From the NCBI RefSeq assembly GCF_000177195.2, contig NC_015953.1, forward strand, positions 5,704,001 through 5,768,000: a DNA stretch of 64,000 bases, given 5' to 3'. The stretch's first letter is position 1. Each line of letters starts with the position of its first letter. The translations under genes and the position numbers were made by a program. Positions 15,923 to 25,059 of this stretch are shown here, piece after piece. This stretch comes from Streptomyces sp. SirexAA-E. Lineage in GTDB: Bacteria; Actinomycetota; Actinomycetes; Streptomycetales; Streptomycetaceae. Under the pieces are notes generated by a model. That model was not told the origin of the DNA. It made no database searches and saw only the letters and a list, made by a program, of their open reading frames with translations.

Positions 15923-17056
15923 TCAGTAGGGCTTGACCAGCACGTGGGCGGCGCCGGGGATACCGATCTTCAGGAGCTCGTCCTCCTCGGGGGTCGTCGC
16001 CGCGCCCATCTCCTCCTTGAGGATCGCCCGCGACAGGTTCTGCACGAACATGGCGCGCGGACGGCGGCGGGCCTCCCACGCGGCGAGCGCGGCGGCCACG
16101 TCCTCCTCGACGTCCAGCGACCGCGCCAGGACGAGGGCGTCCTCCACCGCCATCGCCGCACCCTGGGCGAGGTGCGGGGTGCTCGCGTGCGCGGCGTCAC
16201 CGGCGAGGACGACCCGGCCGACGTGCCAGGGCTCATCCACCGTGACCTGGGAGATGCGCGAGTGGACGACGGCGTCGGGGTCCTTGACGTGCGAGAGCGC
16301 CTCGGCGACCGGCCCGCCGAAGGCGGTGAGCCGCTCCGCGAGCTGCTCGTGCGCACGCTCCGGGTCCGGGCGGAAGCCGGGCTCCTCGGCGAAGACCGCG
16401 CCCAGGTACATCAGCTCGTCCGTGATCGGGGTGAGCAGCGCCTTGGCGGCGTGGTTGCCGGTGCTCATGACGACGCCCCGGACCTCGGGCTGCCGGGGCA
16501 CGGTGACACGCCAGTTGGCGAAGCCGGTGTACTCGGGCGTGAAGCGGTCGCCGTAGAGCCGGGTCCGCAGCGGCGAGCCGATGCCGTCGAAGCCGACGAC
16601 CAGGTCCCAGCGGGCCGACGAACCGTCGGACAGGGTCACCTCTGCGCCGGAGCCGTCGTCGGACAGCTCGGTGATCGTCGTACCGAAGCGGATCGTTGCC
16701 CCCGCCGCCCGGGCGGCCTCGCCCAGTACCTCGGCCAGGGCCGGGCGCGGTATCCCGTTGTTGGAGGGGGCGTCGTCCATCCGCGGCTGCGGGATCCTGG
16801 CGAGGGTGGCGCCGGCCGGGTCGCAGATGGTCAGCACCTCCCACTCGAAGCCGGCCGCGACGCACGCGTCGAGCACGCCGATCTCACGCATCACGTGGAG
16901 GGCGTTGGACGGCTGGATGATGCCGACGCCGAGAGCGTCCAGTTCGTCACGGACTTCGGCGATCTCGACGGTGTGCCCGCGCTGGGCGAGCGCGACGGCG
17001 AGGGTCAGTCCGCCGATGCCGCCGCCATGGACCAGGACACGCAGAGGGGTTGTCAT
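15923..17056 (-). CDS. FAD-dependent monooxygenase (PheA/TetX type)
   Basis: Aromatic-hydroxylase-like flavoprotein of 377 residues. N-terminal Rossmann motif VHGGGIGGLTLAVALA (residues 8-23), the DG motif DLVVGFDGIGS near residue 158 and the second FAD motif GRVVLAGDAAHASTPHLAQG near residue 285 are all present. Group A monooxygenases hydroxylate aromatic or polyketide substrates with NAD(P)H and O2; the substrate here is not evident. ATG 17056 is preceded by GGAGAGATCCGAT, a good ribosome site, so the longer frame from 17314 is rejected. No regulator gene is seen in the 720-base gap upstream. Confidence 0.9.
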   Translation of the reverse strand: MTTPLRVLVHGGGIGGLTLAVALAQRGHTVEIAEVRDELDALGVGIIQPSNALHVMREIGVLDACVAAGFEWEVLTICDPAGATLARIPQPRMDDAPSNNGIPRPALAEVLGEAARAAGATIRFGTTITELSDDGSGAEVTLSDGSSARWDLVVGFDGIGSPLRTRLYGDRFTPEYTGFANWRVTVPRQPEVRGVVMSTGNHAAKALLTPITDELMYLGAVFAEEPGFRPDPERAHEQLAERLTAFGGPVAEALSHVKDPDAVVHSRISQVTVDEPWHVGRVVLAGDAAHASTPHLAQGAAMAVEDALVLARSLDVEEDVAAALAAWEARRRPRAMFVQNLSRAILKEEMGAATTPEEDELLKIGIPGAAHVLVKPY

Positions 17057-17779
17057 ATCGGATCTCTCCAGGCGAGAAGGATGAGGAAGCGGAGGGCGGG
17101 AGCGGGCGCCGGTCAGCCGACCGCCGCGGGCAGGCTCATCAGGTGGTCGACCAGGTCGTCCCCCATGGACCAGAAGCGTTCCCGGCGACGCTGGTGCCGG
17201 ATGATGATCGGTCGGTGACGTTGAGAACTCGGCCACGTGGATGCTAGCCACGGTGAAAACTGAAGAGAAAGTGGGCTCACGCGTACAACGCGGTGCGCCC
17301 CCACCGTCCACCAACGCGGTGCGCCCCCACCGTCCACGCAGGTGTGGCCCGGCGCCTGGGGCAGGCCCGAGGGCCCCGCGGCGGCGGAATCACCGTGAGC
17401 TACCGGAGTGCCCGGCGGTGCCCGGCCCGAGCCGCGTGGTGCCGCCGCCCGAAGGCGGGCGCCCGGTGAGGTGCCGGGCGGCCCGGCCGGGCGATTCCCG
17501 CACGTCCACGGGGTCGCCCTCTGGCGAGGCGGCACGGAGGCAGCTGTTCCGCAAGGGCGCCGCGAGCGGATCCGGCTGACGGAGTGTGGAGCCCGGGACT
17601 CCGGGAACACGCCTCTCTGTGACCACAGCGGAGCGTGCGCCGGCCTTGTCCGGGGCGTCCCGGGGCCAGTGGTCCGCGCCTCACGCGGCGCGCCGGACGG
17701 GTGAACGGAGCCAGGGGATATATCTGTATTCGGTGCCCTTCGCTCACTCTGCGCCCTTTGTCCCTCCGGTCTCCCCGTC
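17057..17779. other. Gene-poor 723-base stretch
   Basis: No convincing gene on either strand. It should hold the minus-strand promoter of the monooxygenase and, near 17718-17737, an unusually AT-rich spot (GATATATCTGTATTC) that may be the Mrp operon promoter. A 26-bp tandem repeat lies in the middle. A short minus-strand open tail ending at 17113 (MGDDLVDHLMSLPAAVG) looks slightly gene-like but has no credible upstream part. Confidence 0.6.
17286..17337. repeat. 26-bp direct tandem repeat, two copies
   Basis: Two identical 26-base units, 17286-17311 and 17312-17337, each starting CAACGCGGTGCGCCC. It lies in the non-coding gap upstream of the monooxygenase. Confidence 0.9.
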
Positions 17780-20680
17780 GTGATCACGCTCATCGTCTGC
17801 CACTTCGCCCTCGCGGCCTTCGCGGTCCCGCTGGTGCGCCGGCTCGGCCGACGCGCCTTCCTGGTGCTCGCGCTGCCGCCCGCCGCCACCACGGTGTGGG
17901 CGGTCACCGAATGGAGCGGCACGGCTGCCGGAGGGGCGGCCACCTGGTCCTGGAAGTGGATCCCGGACTACGACGTCTCGCTCGGACTGCGCCTGGACGC
18001 ACTCGCCGAACTCATGGTGCTGCTCGCGGCCGGGGTCGGCACGCTCGTCCTGCTGTACTGCGCCTCGTACTTCACCGACGACTCGCCCCGGCTGGGCTCC
18101 TTCGCCGGCAACCTGCTCGCCTTCACCGGCGCGATGCTCGCCCTGGTCCTCGCGGACGACCTGATCTCCCTCTACGTCTTCTGGGAGCTCACCACGGTCT
18201 TCTCCTACCTGCTGATCGGCCACGGCAGCGAACGCAAGCAGAACCGCAGGTCCGCCCTCCAGGCACTCACCGTCACCACACTGGGCGGCCTCGCCATGCT
18301 GGTGGGCTTCCTGATCATCGGTCAGGCCGCCGGCACCTACCGCATCTCCGCGATCGTCGCCGACCCGCCCGACGCCACACTCGCCGTGTCGGTCGCAGTC
18401 GCCCTCGTCCTGTGCGGGGCCCTGTCCAAGTCCGCCATCTGGCCGTTCAGTCTCTGGCTGCCCAACGCGATGGCCGCGCCCACTCCCGTCAGCGCCTATC
18501 TGCACGCCGCCGCCATGGTGAAGGCGGGCGTCTACCTGGTGGCACGGCTCGCCCCCGGCTTCGCCGACGTACCCCTGTGGCGGCCCGTCGTCCTCGTGCT
18601 CGGCGGAGCGACCATGCTGCTCGGCGGCTGGCGGGCGCTGCGCCTCAACGACCTGAAGCTCGTGCTGGCCTACGGGACCGTCAGCCAGCTCGGTTTCCTC
18701 GTCGTGCTCGCCGGGGCCGGCAACCGGGACGCCGGGCTCGCCGCCGCCGCCATGATCCTGGGGCACGCCCTCTTCAAGGCCGCGCTGTTCCTCGTCACCG
18801 GCATCATCGACCACGCCACCGGCACCCGTGACCTCCGCAAGCTCTCCGGCGTCGGCCGTACGGCCCCCTGGCTGTGCGCGACGGCGGTGCTCGCCGCCGC
18901 GTCCATGGCCGCCCTCCCCCCGCTCCTGGGCTTCGCCGCGAAGGAGGCCGCCTTCGACGCGCTGCTGCACGGCGACACCGCCGACCGCTGGGTGCTCGCC
19001 GTCGCCGTCGCCGGTTCGGTGCTGACCGTGGCGTACACCCTCCGCTTCGTCTGGGGAGCCTTCGCCCGCAAGCCCGGCGTCGAGGACACCCCCGTGCAGC
19101 GGGTGGGGCCCGCCTTCCTGGCGCCGCCCGCGCTGCTCGCGCTCGCCTGCCTGGTGCTGGGCCCCGGCGTCGGCTGGACGGACGGGCTGCTCAGCGCCTA
19201 CGCCGACACGTTCCCCGCCTCCCCCCACCCCTTCCACCTCGCCCTCTGGCACGGCTGGGGAACGGTCCTGCTGCTGTCCGCCGCCACCTGGGCCGGCGGC
19301 GCCCTGCTCTTCGCGGCGCGCACCACCGTCACCCGGTTCTCCCGGCGGGTCGCCTGGCCGACCGCCGACAGCGTCTTCGGCCACATACTGCTCGGCCTGG
19401 AACGCCTCGCCCTCCAGGTCACCGGCTTCGTCCAGCGCGGCTCGCTCTCCGTGTACCTCGCCACCACCCTGCTGGTGATGCTGGGCGGCCAGCTGGCGGT
19501 GCTGTTCACGGACCGCCCCTGGGACGGGGCGGCCGCCCCCCGGCTGTGGGACACCCCGCTCCAGGGCGGGGTGGCGGTGCTGACCTGTGCGGCCGCGCTG
19601 CTCTGCCTGACCGTCAGCCGCCGTATGAAGGCCGTCGTCCTGGCCGGGCTGACCGGGTACGGCACCGCCCTGCTCTTCGTGGTCCAGGGCGCCCCGGACC
19701 TGGCGCTCACCCAGTTCTGCGTCGAGACCGTCTCCATGATCGTGTTCGTGCTCGTGCTGCGCCGGATGCCGGTGCACTTCCAGGAGTCCGTCAGCCCCTG
19801 GCGGCGGGCGGTCCGCGTTCCCGTCGCGCTGGGCGGCGCGGCCACCCTCGGGGTGGCGCTGTGGGTGACGGCCGCCGCGCGCGTCGCACCGCCGGCGGGT
19901 GCGGCGATGGTCGAGGAGACCGCCCACCACGGCCTCAAGGACGTGGTGGCCACCATCCTGGTCGACCTGCGTGCCTGGGACACGATGGGGGAGTCGGCGG
20001 TGCTGGCCGCCGCCGCGATCGGGGTCACCAGCCTCATCTACGTACACCGCCGCAGCGAAGCCGACATGAAGCCGGGAGAACTGCACGGCGAGACCGCCTG
20101 GTCGCTGAGCACCACCTCGCTGACCGGGGTGCCGCAGGGCGACGACACCGCCCCCGAACGCACCTGGCTGGCCGCCGGATCGACCCTCGCGCCCGAACAC
20201 CGCTCCGTGGTCTTCGAAGTGGTCGCCCGGCTCGTCTTCCACCCGATCCTGGTCCTCTCGCTGTACCTGCTGTTCTGCGCGGAGAACATGCCGGGCGGAG
20301 GGTTCGTCGGCGGACTCGTGGCGGGGCTCGGACTCATCACCCGCTACCTCGCGGGCGGACGCTTCGAACTCGCCGAGGCCGCCCCCCTGCAACCCGGGCT
20401 CTTCACCGGCCTCGGGCTCTTCCTCTCCACGGGCGTCGCCCTGCTCGGCCTCGTCGACGGCACGGTGCTGCACGCCTGGACCTACCACGGGCACCTGCCC
20501 GTCATCGGCGACTTCCACATCGGCACGCCGGTCCTCTTCGACTGCGGCGTGTACCTCCTGGTGCTCGGTGTCGTCCTGGACATCGTGCGCGCGCTCGGCG
20601 CCAAGGTGGACCGGCAGATCGAGCGGGCGGCCGGTGCGCTCGCGCCGGCCGAGTCCGGAAGCGGAGGCACGGGCCGATGA
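17780..20680 (+). CDS. mnhA: Na+/H+ antiporter subunit A (Mrp/Mnh)
   Basis: Large membrane subunit of 966 residues, homologous to respiratory complex I NuoL. Seen: about 20 hydrophobic helices; the proton-channel region with ELTTVFSYLLIG near residue 135 and ALSKSAIWPFSLWLPNAMAAPTP near residue 214; and the C-terminal MrpB-like part (PGGGFVGGLVAGLGLITRYLAGG near residue 837). Actinobacterial subunit A is normally this A+B fusion, which explains why no separate mnhB exists. GTG 17780 has no clear Shine-Dalgarno sequence. First gene of the coupled run A-C-D-E-F-G; stop overlaps mnhC (ATGA). Cytoplasmic pH and sodium or alkali tolerance is the expected role. Confidence 0.95.
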   Translation: MITLIVCHFALAAFAVPLVRRLGRRAFLVLALPPAATTVWAVTEWSGTAAGGAATWSWKWIPDYDVSLGLRLDALAELMVLLAAGVGTLVLLYCASYFTDDSPRLGSFAGNLLAFTGAMLALVLADDLISLYVFWELTTVFSYLLIGHGSERKQNRRSALQALTVTTLGGLAMLVGFLIIGQAAGTYRISAIVADPPDATLAVSVAVALVLCGALSKSAIWPFSLWLPNAMAAPTPVSAYLHAAAMVKAGVYLVARLAPGFADVPLWRPVVLVLGGATMLLGGWRALRLNDLKLVLAYGTVSQLGFLVVLAGAGNRDAGLAAAAMILGHALFKAALFLVTGIIDHATGTRDLRKLSGVGRTAPWLCATAVLAAASMAALPPLLGFAAKEAAFDALLHGDTADRWVLAVAVAGSVLTVAYTLRFVWGAFARKPGVEDTPVQRVGPAFLAPPALLALACLVLGPGVGWTDGLLSAYADTFPASPHPFHLALWHGWGTVLLLSAATWAGGALLFAARTTVTRFSRRVAWPTADSVFGHILLGLERLALQVTGFVQRGSLSVYLATTLLVMLGGQLAVLFTDRPWDGAAAPRLWDTPLQGGVAVLTCAAALLCLTVSRRMKAVVLAGLTGYGTALLFVVQGAPDLALTQFCVETVSMIVFVLVLRRMPVHFQESVSPWRRAVRVPVALGGAATLGVALWVTAAARVAPPAGAAMVEETAHHGLKDVVATILVDLRAWDTMGESAVLAAAAIGVTSLIYVHRRSEADMKPGELHGETAWSLSTTSLTGVPQGDDTAPERTWLAAGSTLAPEHRSVVFEVVARLVFHPILVLSLYLLFCAENMPGGGFVGGLVAGLGLITRYLAGGRFELAEAAPLQPGLFTGLGLFLSTGVALLGLVDGTVLHAWTYHGHLPVIGDFHIGTPVLFDCGVYLLVLGVVLDIVRALGAKVDRQIERAAGALAPAESGSGGTGR

Positions 20681-21504
20681 CCGTCAGCGTCTCCCTGCTC
20701 CTGACCGCCGTGGTCCTGTGCGCGGTCGGCGGCGTCCTCATGCTCACCAGGCCGCTGACCCGCATCCTGCTCGGCGCGGTGATCGCGAGCAACGGCATCA
20801 ACCTGCTGGTGATCTCCTCGACCGGCAGGGCGGGGGAGGCCCCCCTGCTCTACGGCGTGGCGCTGGGCCGGGTCACCGACCCGCTGCCCCAGGCCATCGC
20901 GCTCACCGCCATCGTCATCACGCTCGCCACCACGGCGTTCCTGCTCGCCATGGCCTACCGCAGCCACCAGCTGACCGGCACCGACGAGGTCCACGACGAC
21001 CTGGAGGACCGGCGCATCGCCCTGCGCGCGGAGGTGCGGGGCGAGTGGGAGGAGATCCGGGAGGAGTACCTGACGGAATCCGACCGCACGCCCGAGGACC
21101 GTGACCGCTACCGCGAGGAGCGCAGCCGGCTGCGGGCCCGCCTCCGCGCCGACCGGGCCCTCCAGGCCAGGGGCCGGGACGCCACGGGCGACCTCTGGCA
21201 CGACATCCTGGGGGCCGACCTGGACGACTACCCGGAGGCCCGGGGAACCCGCGCCCCTTCCGCCGCGGAGCCCGCCGACCTCGACCCGGACGCCTTGGCC
21301 CACGACTCGGGCGCCGAACCGTCGGACTCGCCCTCCACCCCCGGGGACGCGGAGCCCGATGGTCCGGACGGGCCGGGGGGAGCCCCGGGCCCCGACGACC
21401 CGGGACCCGACGACTCCGGCCCTGCCAACGGCTCCGGCCCCGCCGACGGCTCCGGCCCCGCCGGACCCGATCCCTCCGATCCCGACCGAGGAGCCGCCGG
21501 ATGA
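20677..21504 (+). CDS. mnhC: Na+/H+ antiporter subunit C with acidic tail
   Basis: NuoK-like subunit. Residues 1-100 contain the three membrane helices and the conserved ASNGINLLVI and DPLPQAIALTAIVI motifs of MrpC. Typical MrpC proteins are about 110-180 residues; this one has 275. The extra part is a charged segment (100-170, Arg/Glu-rich) followed by a low-complexity tail rich in Asp, Pro, Gly and Ser with repeats such as GPADGSGPA. The tail is predicted disordered and probably cytoplasmic. Start and stop overlap the neighbours by four bases each. Confidence 0.93.
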   Translation: MTVSVSLLLTAVVLCAVGGVLMLTRPLTRILLGAVIASNGINLLVISSTGRAGEAPLLYGVALGRVTDPLPQAIALTAIVITLATTAFLLAMAYRSHQLTGTDEVHDDLEDRRIALRAEVRGEWEEIREEYLTESDRTPEDRDRYREERSRLRARLRADRALQARGRDATGDLWHDILGADLDDYPEARGTRAPSAAEPADLDPDALAHDSGAEPSDSPSTPGDAEPDGPDGPGGAPGPDDPGPDDSGPANGSGPADGSGPAGPDPSDPDRGAAG

Positions 21505-23156
21505 ACGCGCTCGTTCCCCTGCCGGTGCTGCTGCCGCTCTGCGCCACCGGCCTGAGCCTCGCCTTCGGTACCCGGCTCGCCCGCTTCCAGCGCTTCATCA
21601 GCGTCGCCGTGCTCAGCGCCGTACTCGGCCTCTCCGTCGTCCTGATGGTGGCGGCCGACCGGCAGGGACCCCTCCACGTCGACCTCGGCGACTTCCCGCC
21701 GCCGCTCGGCATCACCCTGGTCGCCGACCGGCTGTCCGGGCTGATGCTCACCGTGTCCTCGGCCGTCACCCTCGCCGTCCTGATCTACTCGCTCGGCCAG
21801 GGCATGGCCGACCGGGACCAGGAGACGCCGGTCGCCGTCTTCCACCCCGCCTATCTCATCCTGGTGGCCGGGGTGTCCTGTACGTTCCTGGCCGGCGACC
21901 TCGTCAACCTCTTCGTCGCCTTCGAGATCATGCTGGTGTCCAGCTTCGTCCTGCTCACCCTCGGCGGCACCGGCCCCAGGGTCCGGGCCGGCTCGACCTA
22001 CGTCATCATCTCGCTGTTCTCCTCGATGCTGTTCCTGACCGCCATCGCCATGACCTACGCCGCGGCCGGAACCGTCAACTTCGCCCAGCTCGCGGCACGG
22101 CTTCCCGAACTCCCGCTCGGCGTGCAGACCCTGATCCAGGCGATGCTGCTCACCGTCTTCGCCGTCAAGGCCGCCGTCTTCCCCGTCGCGGCCTGGCTCC
22201 CCGACTCCTACCCGACGGCACCCGCCCCCGTCACCGCCGTCTTCGCCGGCCTGCTGACCAAGGTCGGCGTCTACTGCATGCTGCGCACGGAGACCCTGCT
22301 CTTCCCCGGCAACCGGCTCGGCGACCTGCTGATGGCCGTGGCCCTCTTCTCGATGGTCGTGGGCATCCTCGGCGCCGTCGCCCAGACCGACCTGAAACGG
22401 CTCTTCTCCTTCACCCTCATCAGCCACATCGGCTACATGATCTTCGGGATCGGGCTCGCCTCCCGCGAGGCGTACGGCGGGGCGATCTTCTACGTCGTCC
22501 ACCACATCACCGTGCAGACCACACTCTTCCTCGTCGCCGGACTCATCGAACGGCGCGGCGGCACCAACGAACTGACCCGGATCGGCGGACTGGCCAAGTC
22601 GGCCCCGTTCCTCGCGGTCCTCTTCTTCGTCCCCGCGATGAACCTCGCCGGCATCCCGCCGCTCTCCGGCTTCATCGGGAAGCTCGGCCTGATGCGGGCC
22701 GGGGTCGCCGACGGCAGCGCCTGGGCGTGGGTCCTGGTCGCCGGAGCGACCACGACGAGCCTGCTCACCCTGTACGTGATGGCCAAGGTCTGGAACCTCG
22801 CGTTCTGGCGGGCCGAACCGCCCGACCAGGCCGCCTACGGCACCGTGCTGGAGGACTCCGACGACTCGGACGACTCCGACTCCGACACCGGGCCCGACCG
22901 GATCCCCGGTTCCGGGGACGAGGGGGTCAGCGGCGCACCGGCACCGGCCGGGCAGGCCGTCGCCGCGAGCCTGCACGGACGTGCCGTCACCACCACCACC
23001 CGGCCGCCCGGCGCGATGACCGCCGCAACCGTCGCGGCGGTCGCCCTCGGCCTCGCCTTCACGGTCCTGGCCGGCCCGCTGACCGCCTTCACCGACCGCG
23101 CGGCCGCCGAACTGATCGACCGCGGCCCCTACACCGAGGCGGTGCTCGGCCGGTGA
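21501..23156 (+). CDS. mnhD: Na+/H+ antiporter subunit D
   Basis: NuoM/NuoN-like antiporter subunit of 551 residues with about 14 helices. The conserved lysine/glutamate channel residues appear in LVNLFVAFEIMLVSSFVLL near residue 135 and AVKAAVFPVAAWLPDSYPTAPAPV near residue 224. Between the last two helices a hydrophilic loop of about 70 residues carries an Asp/Ser run (DDSDDSDSD), an insertion relative to the family core. ATGA overlap with mnhC and GTGA overlap with mnhE indicate translational coupling. Confidence 0.95.
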   Translation: MNALVPLPVLLPLCATGLSLAFGTRLARFQRFISVAVLSAVLGLSVVLMVAADRQGPLHVDLGDFPPPLGITLVADRLSGLMLTVSSAVTLAVLIYSLGQGMADRDQETPVAVFHPAYLILVAGVSCTFLAGDLVNLFVAFEIMLVSSFVLLTLGGTGPRVRAGSTYVIISLFSSMLFLTAIAMTYAAAGTVNFAQLAARLPELPLGVQTLIQAMLLTVFAVKAAVFPVAAWLPDSYPTAPAPVTAVFAGLLTKVGVYCMLRTETLLFPGNRLGDLLMAVALFSMVVGILGAVAQTDLKRLFSFTLISHIGYMIFGIGLASREAYGGAIFYVVHHITVQTTLFLVAGLIERRGGTNELTRIGGLAKSAPFLAVLFFVPAMNLAGIPPLSGFIGKLGLMRAGVADGSAWAWVLVAGATTTSLLTLYVMAKVWNLAFWRAEPPDQAAYGTVLEDSDDSDDSDSDTGPDRIPGSGDEGVSGAPAPAGQAVAASLHGRAVTTTTRPPGAMTAATVAAVALGLAFTVLAGPLTAFTDRAAAELIDRGPYTEAVLGR

Positions 23157-23785
23157 AACGCCTGATCACGCTCTCCCGCCGCGACCCCGAACTCCCGCCG
23201 TTCAGCGCCGAGTTCGCCGGGCGCCGGCGCCGGGTGCTCGACCTGCCGCTGATCGCCTGGCTCACCGTGATCTGGGTGCTGCTCTGGTCCACCCTGACCT
23301 GGGCCAACGTCATCACCGGCGCGATCGTCGCCGTCTTCGTCTCCCTGGCGTTCCCGCTGCCGCGCGTGGACCTCGGGCTGCGGCTGCACCCCTGGGGCAT
23401 CGTCGTCCTCGCCGGCTATCTGCTCTACGACATGTACACCTCCGGGGTGAAGGTCACCAAGCAGATCTTCACCGGCTACCCGCACCGGCCCGCCGTCATC
23501 GCCGTACAGCTGCGCTGCCGCAGCGACCTGATGCTCGCCGCGACCGCCGTCTCGGTGTCCAACGTGCCGGGCGGCTCGGTCATCGAGGTGCGCAGAGCCA
23601 CCGCCACGCTCTTCCTGCACGTCCTGGACGCGGACCAGCCGGCCGCGCTGGAGGCGGCCCGGCGTTCGGTCTGGCGCCTGGAGAGGCTGACCGTCAGGGC
23701 GTTCGGCACGAGCGACGAGATCGAGCGGGTGGCGGAACCGCCACCGGGCCAGGAGCAGGACGACAACGGGAGGCAGGGAACATGA
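23153..23785 (+). CDS. mnhE: Na+/H+ antiporter subunit E
   Basis: MrpE of 210 residues with two or three N-terminal helices (PLIAWLTVIWVLLWSTLTWANVI region, residues 33-55, and the following helix) and a cytosolic C-terminal domain. The family signature NVPGGSVIEV appears near residue 143. GTG start overlaps the mnhD stop; its own stop overlaps mnhF. Needed for assembly of the complex in studied Mrp systems. Confidence 0.92.
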   Translation: MKRLITLSRRDPELPPFSAEFAGRRRRVLDLPLIAWLTVIWVLLWSTLTWANVITGAIVAVFVSLAFPLPRVDLGLRLHPWGIVVLAGYLLYDMYTSGVKVTKQIFTGYPHRPAVIAVQLRCRSDLMLAATAVSVSNVPGGSVIEVRRATATLFLHVLDADQPAALEAARRSVWRLERLTVRAFGTSDEIERVAEPPPGQEQDDNGRQGT

Positions 23786-24114
23786 GCGCACCGGAGACCG
23801 TCGACCGGGCCCTCCTGGTCGCCGCCGTCGTGATCGTCGTCGTGGCGGGGGCGCTGCTGCTGTACCGGATCTGGCGCGGCCCCTCCATGCTGGACCGGGC
23901 CATCTCCCTGGACGTCCTCGCCGCCCTGATCATCGCCGGGCTCGGCGCCAAGTCCGCGATGGCCCGCGACCCCTACTACTTCCCCATCATGCTGGTGCTG
24001 GCCTTCCTCGGCTTCACCGGCTCGGTCGGCATCGCCCGCTTCATCGCCGTACGCGACCGGCCGCCCTCGCGTCCGGCGCCGGCGCGCCCGGCGGACGGGA
24101 AGGGCCCCCGATGA
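23782..24114 (+). CDS. mnhF: Na+/H+ antiporter subunit F
   Basis: Small three-helix membrane protein of 110 residues. Helix 1 (ALLVAAVVIVVVAGALLLYRIWRGPSM) carries the RGP motif near residue 35, followed by DRAISLDVLAALIIAGL and a last helix FPIMLVLAFLGFTGSVGIARF, all characteristic of MrpF. Overlaps both neighbours by four bases. Confidence 0.93.
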   Translation: MSAPETVDRALLVAAVVIVVVAGALLLYRIWRGPSMLDRAISLDVLAALIIAGLGAKSAMARDPYYFPIMLVLAFLGFTGSVGIARFIAVRDRPPSRPAPARPADGKGPR

Positions 24115-24500
24115 GCGTCTGGACGCAGTTCACCGACACCCTCGGCGCCGCCCTGGTCCTCCTCGGCGCGGCGACCTGCCTGCTCGGGGTGATCGGCATG
24201 CTGCGGCTGCCGGACGTCCTCTCCCGCAGCCACGCGGCGACCAAACCCCAGACCCTGGGGCTGCTGCTCGTCCTGGCCGGCGTCGCGCTGCGGATGCGCA
24301 GCGGCACGGACCTGGCGACGCTGGCCCTCATCGGCTTCTTCCAGCTGATGACGAGCCCGGTCGCCTCCCACCTGGTGGCCCGTTCCGCGTACCGCACCGG
24401 CCAGATCGAGCACGACGAGCTGCTCATCGACGACCTGGACGAACAGCTCACCGAACGGGCCCCCGAACCGGAGCCCGAGCCGGGCTCCGGCAAGGACTGA
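24111..24500 (+). CDS. mnhG: Na+/H+ antiporter subunit G
   Basis: Last gene of the antiporter operon, 129 residues, three helices. The conserved GVIGMLRLPDVLSRSHAATKPQTLG region near residues 28-50 identifies MrpG. The charged C-terminus (DDLDEQLTERAPEPEPEPG) is longer than the core. The operon ends here; the convergent SnoaL-like gene ends six bases away. Confidence 0.93.
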   Translation: MSVWTQFTDTLGAALVLLGAATCLLGVIGMLRLPDVLSRSHAATKPQTLGLLLVLAGVALRMRSGTDLATLALIGFFQLMTSPVASHLVARSAYRTGQIEHDELLIDDLDEQLTERAPEPEPEPGSGKD

Positions 24501-24505
24501 CCCGC

Positions 24506-24874
24506 CTACGCCCCGGGCAGCCGGTCCAGGAAGCCGCTGACCGAGCTGATCCGGCCGTCCTCGGCGAGGGCGATCACGTCGAAACCGGCGGCGGGCGAGG
24601 AGCCGTCCGCCCGGGAGACCAGGTCCCAGGTGAAGCGGACCAGGTGGTGGTGGGCGTCCGGGGTGCCGGTGAGGACGAAGTCGAATCCGGCGAACTGCTC
24701 CTGCGCCCCGCCGATCGCGGCGGCCAGGCCGTCGTGGCCGCGCACGTCGGCGAGCGGGTCGGTGTAGGTGGCGTCCTCGGTGAATCCGGCGGCCACCGCC
24801 TTGCCGAGCTCCTCGGCGCTGCCCGCGTTCCACGCGGCGAAGTAGCGCCGCACAGCGTCCTGGTGAACCGTCAT
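24506..24874 (-). CDS. SnoaL-like / NTF2-fold protein
   Basis: Protein of 122 residues with the cone-shaped NTF2 fold: VRRYFAAWNAGSAEEL near residue 8, FTEDATYTDPLADVRGHDGLAA near 31-52 and FDVIALAEDGRISSVSGFLDRLP at the end are typical of SnoaL-like polyketide-cyclase/isomerase relatives. No partner gene indicates a substrate. The ATG is preceded by GAAGGGA at eight bases. Convergent with mnhG, only five bases between the stops. Confidence 0.83.
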   Translation of the reverse strand: MTVHQDAVRRYFAAWNAGSAEELGKAVAAGFTEDATYTDPLADVRGHDGLAAAIGGAQEQFAGFDFVLTGTPDAHHHLVRFTWDLVSRADGSSPAAGFDVIALAEDGRISSVSGFLDRLPGA

Positions 24875-25000
24875 GGTGACGTCCCTTCCCTCGGTACCGC
24901 GGTGCTCCGCGGCGACGGGAACAGCTTCTCCCGGGGCTCGGGGGACGTCGATTACCTGCCGGGTCATGCGGTCCGGATCGAGGCGAGGAGTCGGCCCACG

Positions 25001-25045
25001 CCGGTCACCCCATGTCTGCCATGATGCACCGGTCGCGGTGACCGG
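25001..25045. repeat. 9-bp inverted repeat around a possible -10 site
   Basis: CCGGTCACC (25001-25009) and its exact complement (25037-25045) flank CATGAT (25020-25025), 15 bases before the CDP-alcohol phosphotransferase start. It could be a regulator site or a leader stem. Confidence 0.4.
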
Positions 25046-25059
25046 TCGCTGGGGGGCGT

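Noticed and set aside
17113..17165. 17-codon minus-strand ORF MGDDLVDHLMSLPAAVG as a gene
   Set aside because: No ribosome site and no conserved upstream part; at most the tail of a lost gene.
17744..20518. 924-codon open frame on the minus strand
   Set aside because: Antisense of mnhA, which has clear membrane helices and family motifs. The opposite-strand product is low-complexity and matches nothing.
21360..21500. Minisatellite in mnhC
   Set aside because: The Gly/Pro/Ser/Asp repeats are imperfect at DNA level and in frame with the coding sequence, so this is better described as a low-complexity protein tail.
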